Source: Aquariibacter albus (GTDB lineage: Bacteria; Pseudomonadota; Gammaproteobacteria; Burkholderiales; Burkholderiaceae_C). From it: 64,000 nucleotides of DNA. Positions 54,121 to 64,000 of this stretch are shown in pieces. The stretch lies in the NCBI RefSeq assembly GCF_014145335.1, contig NZ_JACIVI010000001.1:434001-498000 (forward strand). Direction: 5' to 3'. Positions within the stretch are counted from its first letter, which is position 1. Each line of letters starts with the position of its first letter. The translations under genes were made by a program, and so were the position numbers. The notes beneath the pieces are model-generated. The model did no database searches, had not been told where the DNA came from, and saw only the letters and a list, made by a program, of their open reading frames with translations.

Positions 54121-55305
54121 ATGAGCCTTCAGCGCGTCTGCATCCTCGGCTCGACCGGGTCCATCGGCGAGAACACGCTCGACGTGATCGCCCGACACCC
54201 CGAGCGCTTCCAGGTGGTCGCGCTCAGCGCGGCGAGCCGGGTGGAGGCGCTGGCTGCGCAGTGCCGCCGCTGGCGGCCGGCCTATGCCGTGATGCCGGGT
54301 GCCGTCCAGGCCGAGGCCCTGCGTGCCGCGCTGGTCGACCTGCCGGGCACCGAGGTGTTGTCGGGCGAGGACGCGCTCGCCCGCATCGCCGCCCTGCCCG
54401 AGGTCGACACCGTGATGGCGGCCATCGTCGGCGCCGCCGGCCTGGCGCCCTGCCTGGCCGCGGCCCGCGCCGGCAAGCGGCTGCTGCTGGCCAACAAGGA
54501 GGCGCTGGTCGTGGGCGGTGCGCTGTTCATGCGGGCGGTGGCCGAGGGCGGCGCGACCCTGCTGCCGATCGACAGCGAGCATTCCGCCGTCTTCCAGTGC
54601 CTGCCGCAGGATCGCGCGCACTGGGACGCACACATCGACCACATCGTGCTCACCGCCTCGGGCGGTCCCTTCCGCCAGCGCGATCCGGCGACCCTGTCCG
54701 AGGTCACGCCCGAGCAGGCCGTGGCCCATCCCAACTGGGTGATGGGCCGCAAGATCTCGGTGGACTCGGCCACCATGATGAACAAGGCGCTGGAGGTGAT
54801 CGAGGCGCGCTGGCTCTTCGGCCTGTCGCCGGAGCGCATCCGCGTGCTGATCCACCCGCAGAGCATCGTGCATTCGATGGTGGTCTGCCGCGACGGCCAG
54901 GTGCTGGCCCAGCTCGGCACGCCGGACATGCGCGGCCCCATCGCCTACGGCCTGGCCTGGCCGGAGCGCGTGGCCTGCGGCGCGCCCGCGCTGGACTTGA
55001 GCCGCGCCGCCGCGCTGAGCTTCGAACCGGTCGACGCGGCCCGCTTCCCCGGCCTGCAACTGGCCTGGGACACCCTGGCCGGGGCCGAGGGCAGCACGGC
55101 CGTGCTGAATGCCGCCAACGAGGTCGCGGTGGCGGCCTTCCTCGACCGACGCATCCGCTTCGACCAGATCCATGCCGTCAATGCCGGCACGCTGGATAGC
55201 TGTGCGCCGGCGGCCGGTGAGACCGACAGCCTCGACGGCCTGCTGGCCCTGGATGGCCGGGCGCGCGCCGCCGCCGCCCGGCACATCGCCCGCCTGCGCG
55301 GCTGA
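54121..55305 (+). CDS. dxr: 1-deoxy-D-xylulose 5-phosphate reductoisomerase
   Basis: Dxr converts DXP to MEP in the non-mevalonate isoprenoid pathway, using NADPH. The 394-residue protein has the NADPH motif [15 protein letters not shown] and the metal-binding [12 protein letters not shown], plus the flexible loop with [19 protein letters not shown]. It lies between cdsA and rseP as in most proteobacteria and supplies precursor for UppS. Confidence 0.97.
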   Translation: MSLQRVCILGSTGSIGENTLDVIARHPERFQVVALSAASRVEALAAQCRRWRPAYAVMPGAVQAEALRAALVDLPGTEVLSGEDALARIAALPEVDTVMAAIVGAAGLAPCLAAARAGKRLLLANKEALVVGGALFMRAVAEGGATLLPIDSEHSAVFQCLPQDRAHWDAHIDHIVLTASGGPFRQRDPATLSEVTPEQAVAHPNWVMGRKISVDSATMMNKALEVIEARWLFGLSPERIRVLIHPQSIVHSMVVCRDGQVLAQLGTPDMRGPIAYGLAWPERVACGAPALDLSRAAALSFEPVDAARFPGLQLAWDTLAGAEGSTAVLNAANEVAVAAFLDRRIRFDQIHAVNAGTLDSCAPAAGETDSLDGLLALDGRARAAAARHIARLRG

Positions 55306-55321
55306 GCGACACTGCCCGGCC

Positions 55322-56704
55322 ATGAGCACCGTCCTCGCCTTCCTCTTCACCATCGGCCTGCTCGTCACGGTCCACGAGTGGGGCCATTACCGTGCGGCCC
55401 GGGCCTGCGGTGTGAAGGTGCTGCGCTTCTCGATCGGCTTCGGCAGGCCGCTGCTGCGCTGGCAGCGGGGCGAGACCGAGTTCGTGCTGGCCCTGCTGCC
55501 GCTGGGGGGCTATGTGAAGATGCTCGACGAGCGCGAGGGTCCGGTCGATCCGTCCGAGCACGGCCGGGCCTTCAACCGCAAGCCCCTGCTGCAGCGTGCC
55601 TTCGTCGTCGCGGCCGGCCCGGCCGTCAACCTCTTGCTGGCGGTGCTGCTGTATGCGGCGATGCACCTGATCGGCATCGAAGAAGCGCTGCCGATCCTCG
55701 GCAGCCCCCAGGCCGGCAGTCTGGCGGCCGACGCCGGCCTGCAGGCCGGTGACCGCGTGCTGGCGCTGCACCGGACCGAGGCACCCGCTGCCCGGCCGGA
55801 GGACAGCACCTGGCAGCCGGTCCCCAGCTATGCCGAGCTGCGTTGGCAGCTGACCGAGGCCACCCTGGATCGCGCCGACCTGCGCCTGCGGGTGGAGGGG
55901 TCGGCGGGCCCGCGCGAGCTCGTGCTGCCCCTGTCCCGGCTGGATGCCTCCGAGGTCGATGCCGGCCTCGGGCGGCGCATCGGCCTGTCGGGCCCCTACA
56001 GCGCGGCCCGCATCGGCAGCCCGCGTCCCGAGGGCCCGGCGGCCCGCGCCGGCCTGCGCGAAGGCGACCGGGTGCTGGCCATCGACGACCAGCCGGTGGC
56101 CGATGCGGTGCAGCTGCGCGAGCGCATCCGGGCGGCGGGGATCGAGGGCGGTATGCCGCGTGCGCTGAACTTCCGGATCGAGCGCGACGGCCGCGAGCTG
56201 AGCGTGCGCGTGCAGCCGCGGCTGGGTGCCGACGGCGGCCCGCCCGTGCCGCGCATCGAGGCCCTGGTCGGCGGCGTGCCCGAGCAGGTGCTGCTGCGCC
56301 AGGGCCCGGTCGACGCCCTGCGCAAGGGGGTCGAGCGCACGGTGGAAGTGGCCGTCCTCAGCCTTCGCATGCTCGGCCGCATGCTGATCGGCGAGGCCTC
56401 GCTGAAGAACCTGAGCGGCCCCCTGACCATTGCCGATGCCGCCGGCCAGACGGCGCGCTCGGGTCTGATTCCCTTTCTCGGCTTCCTGGCCCTGGTCAGC
56501 GTCAGCCTGGGGGTGCTGAATCTGCTGCCGCTGCCGATGCTCGATGGCGGACACCTCGTGTATTACATTGTCGAAGGCTTCACCGGCCGGCCGATTTCCG
56601 AGGCGTGGCTGGACCGGCTGCAGCGCGGCGGACTGGCCATCATGGTGTTGATGATGTCCCTCGCCTTCTACAACGACCTGGCCCGCCTGCTGGGCCAGTA
56701 CTGA
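55322..56704 (+). CDS. rseP: Site-2 intramembrane metalloprotease RseP
   Basis: RseP cleaves anti-sigma factors and signal-peptide remnants within the membrane. The 460-residue protein has the zinc motif H18-E-W-G-H22 in the first helix, two periplasmic PDZ domains (about residues 120-290) and the second metal motif LPMLDGGH in helix 3. The ATG at 55322 sets HExxH at the usual distance from the N-terminus. bamA starts 14 bp downstream. Confidence 0.96.
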   Translation: MSTVLAFLFTIGLLVTVHEWGHYRAARACGVKVLRFSIGFGRPLLRWQRGETEFVLALLPLGGYVKMLDEREGPVDPSEHGRAFNRKPLLQRAFVVAAGPAVNLLLAVLLYAAMHLIGIEEALPILGSPQAGSLAADAGLQAGDRVLALHRTEAPAARPEDSTWQPVPSYAELRWQLTEATLDRADLRLRVEGSAGPRELVLPLSRLDASEVDAGLGRRIGLSGPYSAARIGSPRPEGPAARAGLREGDRVLAIDDQPVADAVQLRERIRAAGIEGGMPRALNFRIERDGRELSVRVQPRLGADGGPPVPRIEALVGGVPEQVLLRQGPVDALRKGVERTVEVAVLSLRMLGRMLIGEASLKNLSGPLTIADAAGQTARSGLIPFLGFLALVSVSLGVLNLLPLPMLDGGHLVYYIVEGFTGRPISEAWLDRLQRGGLAIMVLMMSLAFYNDLARLLGQY

Positions 56705-56718
56705 CCTCCTCCTCACGC

Positions 56719-59061
56719 ATGTCAGCCTTCCTCGCGCCGCAGCGCGGGCTTGCGGTTCCGCGCGCAAGCCGTCCCGCCGTCCGTCCGCGTCCTCTCCTGG
56801 CCGCCATGGCGATGGCCTGGGCCCTGGTCGCCACGCCGGCCCTCGCCGTCGATCCCTTCGCGCTGCGCGACATCCGGGTCGAGGGCCTGCAGCGGGCCGA
56901 TGCAGGCACCGTCTTCGGCGCGCTGCCCTTCCGCATCGGCGACGTCTACAACGACGAGAAGGGCGCAGCCGCACTGCGCGCGCTCTTCGCCACCGGCCTG
57001 TTCAAGGACGTCCGGCTCGAGGTGGAGAAAGACGTCGTCGTCGTGATCGTCGAGGAGCGTCCGCTGATTGCCGCGGTCGAGTTCACGGGCCTGAAGGAAT
57101 TCGACAAGGACGCGCTGCTGAAGTCGCTGCGCGATGTCGGCATCGGCGAAGGCCGGCCCTTCGACCGCGCGCTGGCCGATCGCGCCGAGCAGGAGCTCAA
57201 GCGCCAGTACCTGACCCGCAGCCTCTATGGCGCCGAGGTCATCACGACCATCACCCCGGTCGAGCGCAACCGCGTCAACGTCAGCTTCAATGTGGTCGAG
57301 GGCGAAGTCGCCCAGATCGGCGAGATCCGCATCCTCGGCAGCAAGGCCTTTTCCGAGAAGGACCTGCTCAAGCAGATCGAGTCCACCACCAGCGGCTGGT
57401 TGACCTGGTACACCAAGTCCGATCGCTATTCGCGCGTCAAGCTCAATGCCGACCTGGAGGCGCTGCGCGCCTACTACCTGAACCGCGGCTACCTGGAGTT
57501 CAGCGTCGATTCCACCCAGGTCGCGATCACGCCGGACAAGCAGCGCATCTCGATCACCATCAACGTCAGCGAAGGCCAGCCCTACACCGTGACCGGCGTG
57601 CGGCTGGAGGGGGACTTCCTCGGTCGCGACGAGGAGTTCAAGCAGCGCGTGACGATCAAGCCCGGCGCACCCTATCGCGCCGAGGATGTGGCCGAGACGG
57701 GTCGCCGCTTCAGCGAGCTCTACGGCAACTTCGGCTACGCCTTCGCCCGCATCGAGCCGCGCACCGAGATCGATCGTGCGGCCGGTCGCGTCGCCGTCGT
57801 GATCGGCGGTCAGCCCTCACAGCGCGTCTACGTGCGCCGCGTGAACGTGGCGGGCAACGAGCGCACCCGCGACGAGGTGATCCGCCGCGAGTTCCGGCAG
57901 TTCGAATCGTCCTGGTACGACGGCCGCAAGATCAAGCTCTCGCGCGACCGCATCGACCGGCTCGGCTATTTCAGCCAGGTCGAGGTCGACACGGCTGAAG
58001 TGCCGGGTTCGCCGGACCAGGTCGACCTGACCGCGAAGGTCACCGAAAAGGCCACCGGCAACATCCAGCTCGGGGCCGGTTTCTCGAGTGCGGAGAAGGT
58101 CACCTTCACCTTCGGCATCCGCCAGGACAACATCTTCGGCACCGGCAACTACCTGGGGCTGGAGCTCAACACCGGCAAGTTCAACCGCACCATCGTGCTG
58201 AGCACGGTCGACCCCTACTTCACGGTCGATGGTGTGTCGCGGGCCATTGACCTCTACCACCGCACGCAGCGGCCGATCAACAGCCAGGGCGAGTCCTACC
58301 GCTTCATCACCCAGGGGGGCGCCGTCCGGTTTGGCGTGCCCTTCACCGAGCTGGATACCGTCTTCTTCGGCATCGGTGCCGAACGCACGACCATCGAGGC
58401 CGGCCTGCTGCTGCCCAACAGCTACCTGCTTTACCGCGAGCAGTTTGGCCAGACCAGCGCCAGCCTCCCGCTGACCCTGGGCTGGCAGCGCGACGGCCGT
58501 GACTCGGCCCTGGTGCCGACCAACGGCCGATACCAGCGCTTCAATGCCGAGTGGGGTGTCGCACTGGACACCAACTACCTGCGCAGCAACTACCAATTCC
58601 AGCAGTGGGTGCCCTTCGGCAAGCAGTACACGCTGGGCCTGAATGCCGAGTTCGGTTACGGCAAGGGTCTGGGGGGCAAGCCCTTCCCGGTCTTCAAGAA
58701 CTTCTTCGGTGGGGGTCTGGGTTCGGTGCGCGGCTTCGATCAGGGCTCGCTCGGTCCCATCGACGTGACAGGCGCCTACACCGGCGGCACCCGGCGCCTG
58801 AATCTGAACAGCGAGTTCTACGTGCCGGTGCCGGGTTCCGGCAACGACCGCACGCTGCGGATCTTCAGCTGGGTCGATGCCGGTAACGTCTGGGCTGCGG
58901 AGGAGTCGCTCGACTTCAGCACGCTGCGCGTCGCGGCCGGTGTCGGCCTGTCCTGGATCTCGCCGGTCGGTCCGCTGAAGGTCAGCATGGGCGTGCCGAT
59001 CCGCAAGTTCCCCCAAGATAGAATCCAGCGCTTCCAATTCCAGATCGGGACTGCGTTCTGA
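56719..59061 (+). CDS. bamA: Outer membrane beta-barrel assembly protein BamA
   Basis: BamA inserts outer-membrane proteins. The 780-residue protein has an N-terminal signal peptide (likely cleavage after A43 in TPALA; the n-region is rather long and M30 is an alternative start), five POTRA domains, and a C-terminal 16-strand barrel with the conserved loop motif VRGFDQGSLGP and terminal aromatic residue. Its stop overlaps the skp start. Part of the rseP-bamA-skp-lpxD-fabZ-lpxA-lpxB cluster. Confidence 0.97.
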   Translation: MSAFLAPQRGLAVPRASRPAVRPRPLLAAMAMAWALVATPALAVDPFALRDIRVEGLQRADAGTVFGALPFRIGDVYNDEKGAAALRALFATGLFKDVRLEVEKDVVVVIVEERPLIAAVEFTGLKEFDKDALLKSLRDVGIGEGRPFDRALADRAEQELKRQYLTRSLYGAEVITTITPVERNRVNVSFNVVEGEVAQIGEIRILGSKAFSEKDLLKQIESTTSGWLTWYTKSDRYSRVKLNADLEALRAYYLNRGYLEFSVDSTQVAITPDKQRISITINVSEGQPYTVTGVRLEGDFLGRDEEFKQRVTIKPGAPYRAEDVAETGRRFSELYGNFGYAFARIEPRTEIDRAAGRVAVVIGGQPSQRVYVRRVNVAGNERTRDEVIRREFRQFESSWYDGRKIKLSRDRIDRLGYFSQVEVDTAEVPGSPDQVDLTAKVTEKATGNIQLGAGFSSAEKVTFTFGIRQDNIFGTGNYLGLELNTGKFNRTIVLSTVDPYFTVDGVSRAIDLYHRTQRPINSQGESYRFITQGGAVRFGVPFTELDTVFFGIGAERTTIEAGLLLPNSYLLYREQFGQTSASLPLTLGWQRDGRDSALVPTNGRYQRFNAEWGVALDTNYLRSNYQFQQWVPFGKQYTLGLNAEFGYGKGLGGKPFPVFKNFFGGGLGSVRGFDQGSLGPIDVTGAYTGGTRRLNLNSEFYVPVPGSGNDRTLRIFSWVDAGNVWAAEESLDFSTLRVAAGVGLSWISPVGPLKVSMGVPIRKFPQDRIQRFQFQIGTAF

Positions 59062-59576
59062 TGAAGATGAATCTCCCCCGCACGCTCGTGGCCGCGGCTG
59101 CCTTCGCGGCGAGCCTGCAAGTCTGCGCAGCCCAGGAACTGAAGATCGGCTACGTCAACAGCGAACGCGTCCTGCGTGAGGCCGCGCCGGCCAAGGCTGC
59201 GCAGTCCAAGCTGGAAACCGAGTTCAGCCGCCGCGAGAAGGAACTGGCCGACACTGCCAGCCGCCTGAAGTCCGCGTCCGAGAAGCTTGAGAAGGACGCG
59301 CCCACGCTCAGCGAGACCGAACGTTCCCGTCGCCAGCGTGAGCTGCAGGAGCAGGACCGCGACTTTGCCCGCAAGCGCCGCGAGTTCCAGGAGGACCTGA
59401 ACCAGCGCAAGAACGAGGAGCTGGCCCAGGTCGTCGATCGTGCGAACAAGGTCATCAAGCAGATCTTCGAGACCGAGAAGTACGACCTGATCCTTCAGGA
59501 AGCCGTCTTCGCCGGTCCGCGCATCGACATCACCGACAAGGTCATCAAGTCGCTCAACGGCGGCGCGAGCAAGTGA
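59061..59576 (+). CDS. skp: Periplasmic chaperone OmpH/Skp
   Basis: A 171-residue secreted protein with a signal peptide ending near QVCAAQE and a long charged coiled-coil (about residues 45-135), as in the trimeric Skp chaperone that carries unfolded outer-membrane proteins to BamA. The ATG at 59061 shares its first base with the bamA stop, so translation is coupled. A TAGAAT motif near the end of bamA could give an internal promoter. Confidence 0.94.
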   Translation: MKMNLPRTLVAAAAFAASLQVCAAQELKIGYVNSERVLREAAPAKAAQSKLETEFSRREKELADTASRLKSASEKLEKDAPTLSETERSRRQRELQEQDRDFARKRREFQEDLNQRKNEELAQVVDRANKVIKQIFETEKYDLILQEAVFAGPRIDITDKVIKSLNGGASK

Positions 59577-59607
59577 CCGGCGCCCGGCAGACGGGCGCGA
59601 TCGGACG

Positions 59608-60777
59608 ATGAGCCCCACGGCCACGGGCCCCGCCGGGGCGGATCCGCAGCAGCCCTTCGAGGTGTCGGCGGCCGAGTTGCTGCTGGTGCTGCAGCAGGCC
59701 CTGGGCGGTCCGCAGACGGTGCAGCTCGAAGGCGACGGGGCGCGCAGGCTGTGCGCGATCGAGCCGCTCGACCGCGCCGGCCCGCAGGCCATCAGCTTCC
59801 TGGCCAACCCCCGCTACCGCAGCCAGCTGCTCACCAGCCGCGCGGGTGCCGTCCTCCTGGCCCCTGCCGCACGCGAGGCGCTGCCGGCCGGCTGCACCGG
59901 CCTGATCACCCCCGACCCGTATCACGCCTTCGCCCGCCTGACCCAGTGGTGGGCGGCGCGCACCCGACCGGCCGCCGTGCCGGGCGTGCATCCGAGCGCG
60001 GTGCTGGACCCGACGGCCCGCCTCGGCGCCGGCGTGTCGATCGGTCCGCTGGCCGTGGTCGAGGCCGGTGCCGAGATCGGCGACGGCGCGGTCATCGGGG
60101 CGCAGTGCCACATTGGCCGCAATGCCCGCATCGGGGCCCGCACGCGGCTGGCGCCGCAGGTGGTGGTGGGTTTCGACTGCGTGGTCGGCGCCGACGGCCT
60201 GCTGCACAGCGGTGTGGTGATCGGGGCCGACGGTTTCGGCCTCGCACCGACGAAGCAGGGCTACGTGAAGATCGAGCAGCTCGGGGCCGTCCGCATCGGC
60301 GATGCGGTCGAGATCGGCGCCAACACCTGCATCGACCGCGGCGCGCTGGGCGACACCGTGATCGGCCACGGCGTGAAGCTCGACAACCTGATCCAGATCG
60401 CCCACAACGTGCAGCTCGGCGAGCACACGGCCATGGCCGGCTGCTCCGCGATTGCCGGCAGCACGGTGGTCGGTGCGCGCTGCACGATCGGCGGCGGTGC
60501 CGGCGTGCTGGGCCACCTGCGCATCGCCGACGAGGTGCATGTCTCGGCCCAGAGCACGGTCAGCCGCTCGCTCGACACCCCGGGCCAGTACACCGGCTTC
60601 TTTCCGCTCGATGACAATCGAAGCTGGGAGAAGAACGCCGTCACCCTGCGTCAGCTCCACCGCCTGCGCGAGCGGGTGCGTGCCCTGGAGGCCCGGCTCG
60701 GCGAGCCGGCTTCCGATTCCTCTCCAACGGTCCCCGCGACCCTCACGGCGCCATCCGCAGCGCCCGACGCATCATGA
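59608..60777 (+). CDS. lpxD: UDP-3-O-acylglucosamine N-acyltransferase
   Basis: LpxD adds the second hydroxyacyl chain to UDP-3-O-acyl-glucosamine in lipid A synthesis. The 389-residue protein has a uridine-binding N-terminal domain, a left-handed beta-helix of hexapeptide repeats (about residues 130-320) with catalytic H266 in QIAHNVQLG, and a C-terminal helix. The C-terminal tail is Ser/Pro/Ala-rich and somewhat longer than usual. It overlaps fabZ by four bases. Confidence 0.96.
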   Translation: MSPTATGPAGADPQQPFEVSAAELLLVLQQALGGPQTVQLEGDGARRLCAIEPLDRAGPQAISFLANPRYRSQLLTSRAGAVLLAPAAREALPAGCTGLITPDPYHAFARLTQWWAARTRPAAVPGVHPSAVLDPTARLGAGVSIGPLAVVEAGAEIGDGAVIGAQCHIGRNARIGARTRLAPQVVVGFDCVVGADGLLHSGVVIGADGFGLAPTKQGYVKIEQLGAVRIGDAVEIGANTCIDRGALGDTVIGHGVKLDNLIQIAHNVQLGEHTAMAGCSAIAGSTVVGARCTIGGGAGVLGHLRIADEVHVSAQSTVSRSLDTPGQYTGFFPLDDNRSWEKNAVTLRQLHRLRERVRALEARLGEPASDSSPTVPATLTAPSAAPDAS

Positions 60778-61217
60778 CGATGGACATCCACACCATCCTG
60801 AAGAAGCTCCCGCACCGCTACCCCATTCTGCTGGTGGACCGCGTGCTGGAGGTCGAGGTGGGCAAGCGCATCAAGGCGCTCAAGAACGTCTCGATCAACG
60901 AACCCTTCTTCCTCGGCCACTTCCCGCACCGTCCGGTGATGCCGGGCGTGCTGATGCTCGAAGCCCTGGCCCAGGCGGCTGCGCTGCTGAGCTTCTCCGG
61001 CGAGGGCGAGAGCGCCAGCGACGACAAGGTCATCTACTTCGTCGGCATCGACGGCGCGCGCTTCAAGCGCCCGGTCGAGCCCGGCGACCAGCTGATCCTC
61101 GAGGTCGAGGTGGACCGCATCCGCGCCGGTATCCACAAGTTCAAGGCCCGCGGCCTGGTCGACGGCGAACTCGCCGTCGAGGCCGCGCTGATGTGCACGA
61201 TGCGCAGCATCGCCTGA
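60774..61217 (+). CDS. fabZ: 3-hydroxyacyl-ACP dehydratase FabZ
   Basis: FabZ dehydrates beta-hydroxyacyl-ACP and so competes with LpxA/LpxD for hydroxyacyl-ACP. The 147-residue hot-dog-fold protein has catalytic H49 ([11 protein letters not shown]) and E63 (MLEALAQ), 14 residues apart as in E. coli. Start ATG at 60774 overlaps lpxD; a second ATG at 60780 (MDIHTIL) is also good. Confidence 0.97.
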   Translation: MTMDIHTILKKLPHRYPILLVDRVLEVEVGKRIKALKNVSINEPFFLGHFPHRPVMPGVLMLEALAQAAALLSFSGEGESASDDKVIYFVGIDGARFKRPVEPGDQLILEVEVDRIRAGIHKFKARGLVDGELAVEAALMCTMRSIA

Positions 61218-61240
61218 ACCCCGGACCGCAGAGCTTCGGC

Positions 61241-62029
61241 ATGGCCCAGATCCATCCCACCGCAATCGTCGACCCGGCGGCCGCCCTGCATCCTTCGGTC
61301 AGCGTCGGGCCCTACTCGATCATCGGCCCGCATGTGGTGGTGGGCGAGGGCACGACCATCGGCACCCATTGCGTGATCGAGGGCCACACCACCATCGGCC
61401 GCGACAACCGCATCTTCCAGTTCTGCTCGCTCGGCGCGGTGCCGCAGGACAAGAAGTACGCGGGCGAGCCGACCGAGCTGCGCATCGGCGACGGCAACAC
61501 CATCCGCGAGTTCTGCACTTTCAACCTCGGCGTGGTCGGGGCGGGTGGGCTGACCCAGGTCGGCCACCGCAACTGGATCATGGCCTATGTGCATCTGGCG
61601 CACGACTGCCGGCTGGGCGACGACAACGTCATCGCCAACTCGGTGCAGTTCGCCGGCCATGTCGAGGTCGGCAACGCCACCCTGATCGGCGGCCTGAGCG
61701 GCATCCACCAGTTCGTTCGCATCGGCGATTTCGCGATGGTCGGCTTCCAGACCCGGCTGTCGCAGGACCTGCCCCCCTTCATCGTCGCGGCCGGCAACCC
61801 GGCCGAGGCCCAGAGCCCGCACCTGGAAGGTCCGCGCCGTCGCGGCTACAGCCCCGAGCGCCTGGCCCAGCTCAAGCAGATCCATCGCCTCCTGTATCGC
61901 AAGGGCCTCAGCCTGGCCGATGCGATGGCCGAGATCGCGGGGCTGCGTGGCGCCGTCGAGGGCGGCGACGCCGAGGTCGAGGCCATGCTGGCCTTCCTCG
62001 CCAGCTCCAGCCGCGGCATCGTGCGCTGA
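61241..62029 (+). CDS. lpxA: UDP-N-acetylglucosamine acyltransferase
   Basis: LpxA puts the first hydroxyacyl chain on UDP-GlcNAc, beginning lipid A synthesis. The 262-residue trimeric left-handed beta-helix protein has catalytic H121 in VHLAHDC and [13 protein letters not shown]. The ATG at 61241 gives [14 protein letters not shown]. Twenty-three bp separate it from fabZ. Confidence 0.97.
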   Translation: MAQIHPTAIVDPAAALHPSVSVGPYSIIGPHVVVGEGTTIGTHCVIEGHTTIGRDNRIFQFCSLGAVPQDKKYAGEPTELRIGDGNTIREFCTFNLGVVGAGGLTQVGHRNWIMAYVHLAHDCRLGDDNVIANSVQFAGHVEVGNATLIGGLSGIHQFVRIGDFAMVGFQTRLSQDLPPFIVAAGNPAEAQSPHLEGPRRRGYSPERLAQLKQIHRLLYRKGLSLADAMAEIAGLRGAVEGGDAEVEAMLAFLASSSRGIVR

Positions 62030-62073
62030 GCCACGGCGCGCGCTGCCTCCTCGCTCCGACGATCCCCCGCCCG

Positions 62074-63204
62074 ATGAAGCTCGGCATGGTGGCCGGCGAG
62101 GCCTCGGGCGACCTGCTCGGCGGTCTGCTGATGCAGGGCCTGCGCACCCGCTGGCCGGCGCTCTCGGCCGTCGGCATCGGCGGCCCCCGGCTGCAGGCCG
62201 AGGGCCTGGACAGCTGGTGGCCGGCCGAACGCCTGGCCGTGCACGGTTTCGTCGACGCGCTGAAGGTCTACCTCCCGCTGGTGAAGCTGCGGCGCGAGCT
62301 GGGCGATCGCCTGCTCGACGCGCGCCCCGCGGCCTTCATCGGCATCGACGCGCCCGACTTCAACCTCGGCCTGGAGACCCGCCTCAAGCAGGCCGGCCTG
62401 CCGACCGTGCACTTCGTCTGCCCTTCGATCTGGGCCTGGCGGGGCGGCCGCGTCAAGGCCATCGCGGCGGCGGCCGACCATGTGCTCTGCCTCTTTCCCT
62501 TCGAGCCCGCGCTGCTCGCGAAGTCGGGCATCGCGGCCAGCTATGTCGGCCACCCGCTGGCCGATGCCCTGCCGCTCGATCCGCCCCGGGCCGCCGCCCG
62601 CGCCGCGCTGGGCCTGGCCGAAGGCGAGATCGTCGTCGGCCTGTTGCCTGGCAGCCGGCGCAGCGAGGTGCGCTTCAATGCCGCGGCCTTCGCCGCTGCG
62701 GGCCGGCGCCTGCAGGCGGCCCGCCCGGGCCTGAAGCTGCTGCTGCCGGTGGCGCCCGGCCTGCGCGGCCTGGTCGAGGAAGCCCTGGCCGCGGCCGGTG
62801 CAGCGGATGCAGTGCAGCTGCTCGACGGCCGCTCGCACGAGGTGATGGCCGCCAGCGACAGCCTCATCATCGCCAGCGGCACCGCCACGCTGGAGGCCGC
62901 GCTGTTCAAGCGACCCATGGTCATCGGCTACCGCATGGCCAGCCTGAACTGGGCGCTGATGAAGCGCATGGCCTACCAGCCCTGGGTCGGCCTGCCCAAC
63001 ATCCTGGCCGGCGAGTTCCTGGTGCCCGAGCTGCTGCAGCACGCCATGACGCCCGAGGCCCTGGCCACCGCGACCCTGCGCTGGCTGGACGATCCGGCCG
63101 CCTGCGCGCGGCTGGTCGAGCGCTTCACCGAACTTCATCTCCGCCTGCGCCGCGACACCGCCCGGGCTGCCGCCGGTGCCCTGGGCGCGCTGCTCGGCGC
63201 CTGA
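62074..63204 (+). CDS. lpxB: Lipid-A-disaccharide synthase
   Basis: LpxB (GT19) joins UDP-diacylglucosamine and lipid X to form the lipid A disaccharide. The 376-residue GT-B protein begins [13 protein letters not shown], and has [19 protein letters not shown], and the donor-site [10 protein letters not shown] and [11 protein letters not shown]. Peripheral membrane enzyme. rnhB starts 16 bp after its stop. Confidence 0.96.
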   Translation: MKLGMVAGEASGDLLGGLLMQGLRTRWPALSAVGIGGPRLQAEGLDSWWPAERLAVHGFVDALKVYLPLVKLRRELGDRLLDARPAAFIGIDAPDFNLGLETRLKQAGLPTVHFVCPSIWAWRGGRVKAIAAAADHVLCLFPFEPALLAKSGIAASYVGHPLADALPLDPPRAAARAALGLAEGEIVVGLLPGSRRSEVRFNAAAFAAAGRRLQAARPGLKLLLPVAPGLRGLVEEALAAAGAADAVQLLDGRSHEVMAASDSLIIASGTATLEAALFKRPMVIGYRMASLNWALMKRMAYQPWVGLPNILAGEFLVPELLQHAMTPEALATATLRWLDDPAACARLVERFTELHLRLRRDTARAAAGALGALLGA

Positions 63205-63220
63205 TGCCCTCGCCCTGACC

Positions 63221-63898
63221 ATGGCCACCCGCCGCGCCCGCCCCCCCGCCGCTCCCGCTCCGGCGCAGCTCGACTTCCCGTGGATCACCCATGGCCTCCT
63301 GGCCGGGGTGGACGAGGCCGGTCGCGGCCCCCTGGCCGGGCCGGTGGTGGCCGCCGCGGTCATCCTCGACCCCGAGTCGCCGATCGCCGGCCTGGGCGAT
63401 TCCAAGCTGCTTTCACCGACCCGCCGCGAAGCCCTGTTCGACCAAATCCGGGGCCAGGCTCTGAGCTGCTGCATCGCCGAGGCCAGCGTCGAGGAGATCG
63501 ACCGCCTCAACATCCTGCAGGCCACCCTGCTGGCCATGCAGCGCGCGGTGGCCGGCCTGCGCCTGAAGCCTGCGCGCGTGCAGGTCGATGGCAACCGCCT
63601 GCCGCGGCTGACCATGCCGGCCCAGGCCATCGTCCGGGGCGATGCCAAGGTCCCCGAGATTTCCGCCGCCTCCATCCTCGCCAAGGTCCACCGCGACCGG
63701 CTCTGCCAGGACCTGGATGCCGCCCATCCGGCCTACGGCTTTGCCGTGCACAAGGGCTACCCCACCCCCGGCCACCTGGCCGCCCTGCAGGCCCACGGCC
63801 CCTGCGCGGCGCACCGGCGCAGCTTCGCCCCGGTGCGGGAGGCGGCCAGCGCCCGGTCCGCGGCCCCTGCGGCCTCGGAGACGGGGGCCGGCTCATGA
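63221..63898 (+). CDS. rnhB: Ribonuclease HII
   Basis: RNase HII removes ribonucleotides from DNA. The 225-residue protein has catalytic D31-E32 in [13 protein letters not shown], a further acidic residue in VDGNRLPRL, and [11 protein letters not shown]. The C-terminus is an Ala/Ser-rich extension. The ATG at 63221 is preferred over an upstream in-frame start that would overlap lpxB. The stop overlaps the next gene's ATG. Confidence 0.95.
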   Translation: MATRRARPPAAPAPAQLDFPWITHGLLAGVDEAGRGPLAGPVVAAAVILDPESPIAGLGDSKLLSPTRREALFDQIRGQALSCCIAEASVEEIDRLNILQATLLAMQRAVAGLRLKPARVQVDGNRLPRLTMPAQAIVRGDAKVPEISAASILAKVHRDRLCQDLDAAHPAYGFAVHKGYPTPGHLAALQAHGPCAAHRRSFAPVREAASARSAAPAASETGAGS

Positions 63899-64000
63899 GC
63901 GCCCCGCCGGTGGAGATCAGCGCCCGCGACAACCCGCTGATCCAGCGCCTGCGCAAGTTGACGCAGGATCCGGCGGCCTACCGCAAGCTGGGCCAGGTCT
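63895..64000 (+). CDS. TrmH/SpoU-family RNA methyltransferase, N-terminus only
   Basis: The 35 visible codons begin [20 protein letters not shown] and match the start of TrmH-family 2'-O-ribose methyltransferases (SpoU substrate-binding domain), where SRDNPL-xx-LR is typical. The SAM-binding knot domain lies beyond the right edge. The ATG overlaps the rnhB stop by four bases, and an RNA methyltransferase after rnhB is common in Burkholderiales. Confidence 0.7.
   Translation, partial: MSAPPVEISARDNPLIQRLRKLTQDPAAYRKLGQV

Noticed and set aside
55843-56718. Long N-terminal extension of BamA
   Set aside because: It overlaps rseP in another frame; the signal peptide begins at 56719.

Overview
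The window is a 64-kb, very G+C-rich stretch of a bacterial chromosome. Gene order and protein families point to a betaproteobacterium of the order Burkholderiales, most like the Rubrivivax/Leptothrix/Roseateles group. The reasons are the order rpsB-tsf-pyrH-frr-uppS-cdsA-dxr-rseP-bamA-skp-lpxD-fabZ-lpxA-lpxB-rnhB, an entericidin-type lipoprotein gene between leuC and leuD, and the block leuB-asd-fimV-truA-trpFBA-accD-folC-SPOR-cvpA-purF-metZ. The placement is inference; there is no rRNA here to confirm it. I found no transposase, integrase, prophage or CRISPR array.

Positions 1-7,215 look like a cell-envelope glucan locus. A large membrane GH17-GT2 glucan synthase (cut by the left edge) is divergent from a membrane-anchored GH17 protein. 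Beside them on the minus strand lie a small membrane protein, a sulfatase-superfamily membrane enzyme and a SAM methyltransferase. An egtD (histidine trimethylation) gene follows on the plus strand.

Positions 8,570-21,652 hold the topoisomerase IV genes parE and parC with about 8.7 kb of accessory genes between them. These are a GT4 glycosyltransferase, a minus-strand cassette (GT-C membrane transferase, UPF0104 membrane protein, DprE1-like oxidase, DprE2-like reductase) resembling the mycobacterial route to polyprenyl-phospho-arabinofuranose, and a P450/membrane alpha-beta-hydrolase pair. The GT-C gene and its flanks are visibly richer in A+T than their neighbours, which suggests transfer.

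Positions 21,772-40,374 are conserved housekeeping genes on the plus strand: leucine, aspartate-semialdehyde, tryptophan, methionine, purine, folate and fatty-acid synthesis, plus fimV, truA, cvpA and gltX. A tRNA operon (Ala-GGC, Glu-TTC, Asp-GTC) with its own promoter and terminator follows, then a MarC-family gene, a minus-strand tRNA-Leu(CAG) and rnr.

Positions 44,448-48,675 are a translationally coupled minus-strand operon: amidase, D-amino-acid dehydrogenase-like oxidase and bifunctional NAD(P)HX repair enzyme. From 49,113 to the right edge runs the translation and envelope-biogenesis supercluster (ribosomal S2 through lipid A synthesis), ending in rnhB and the start of a TrmH-family RNA methyltransferase.
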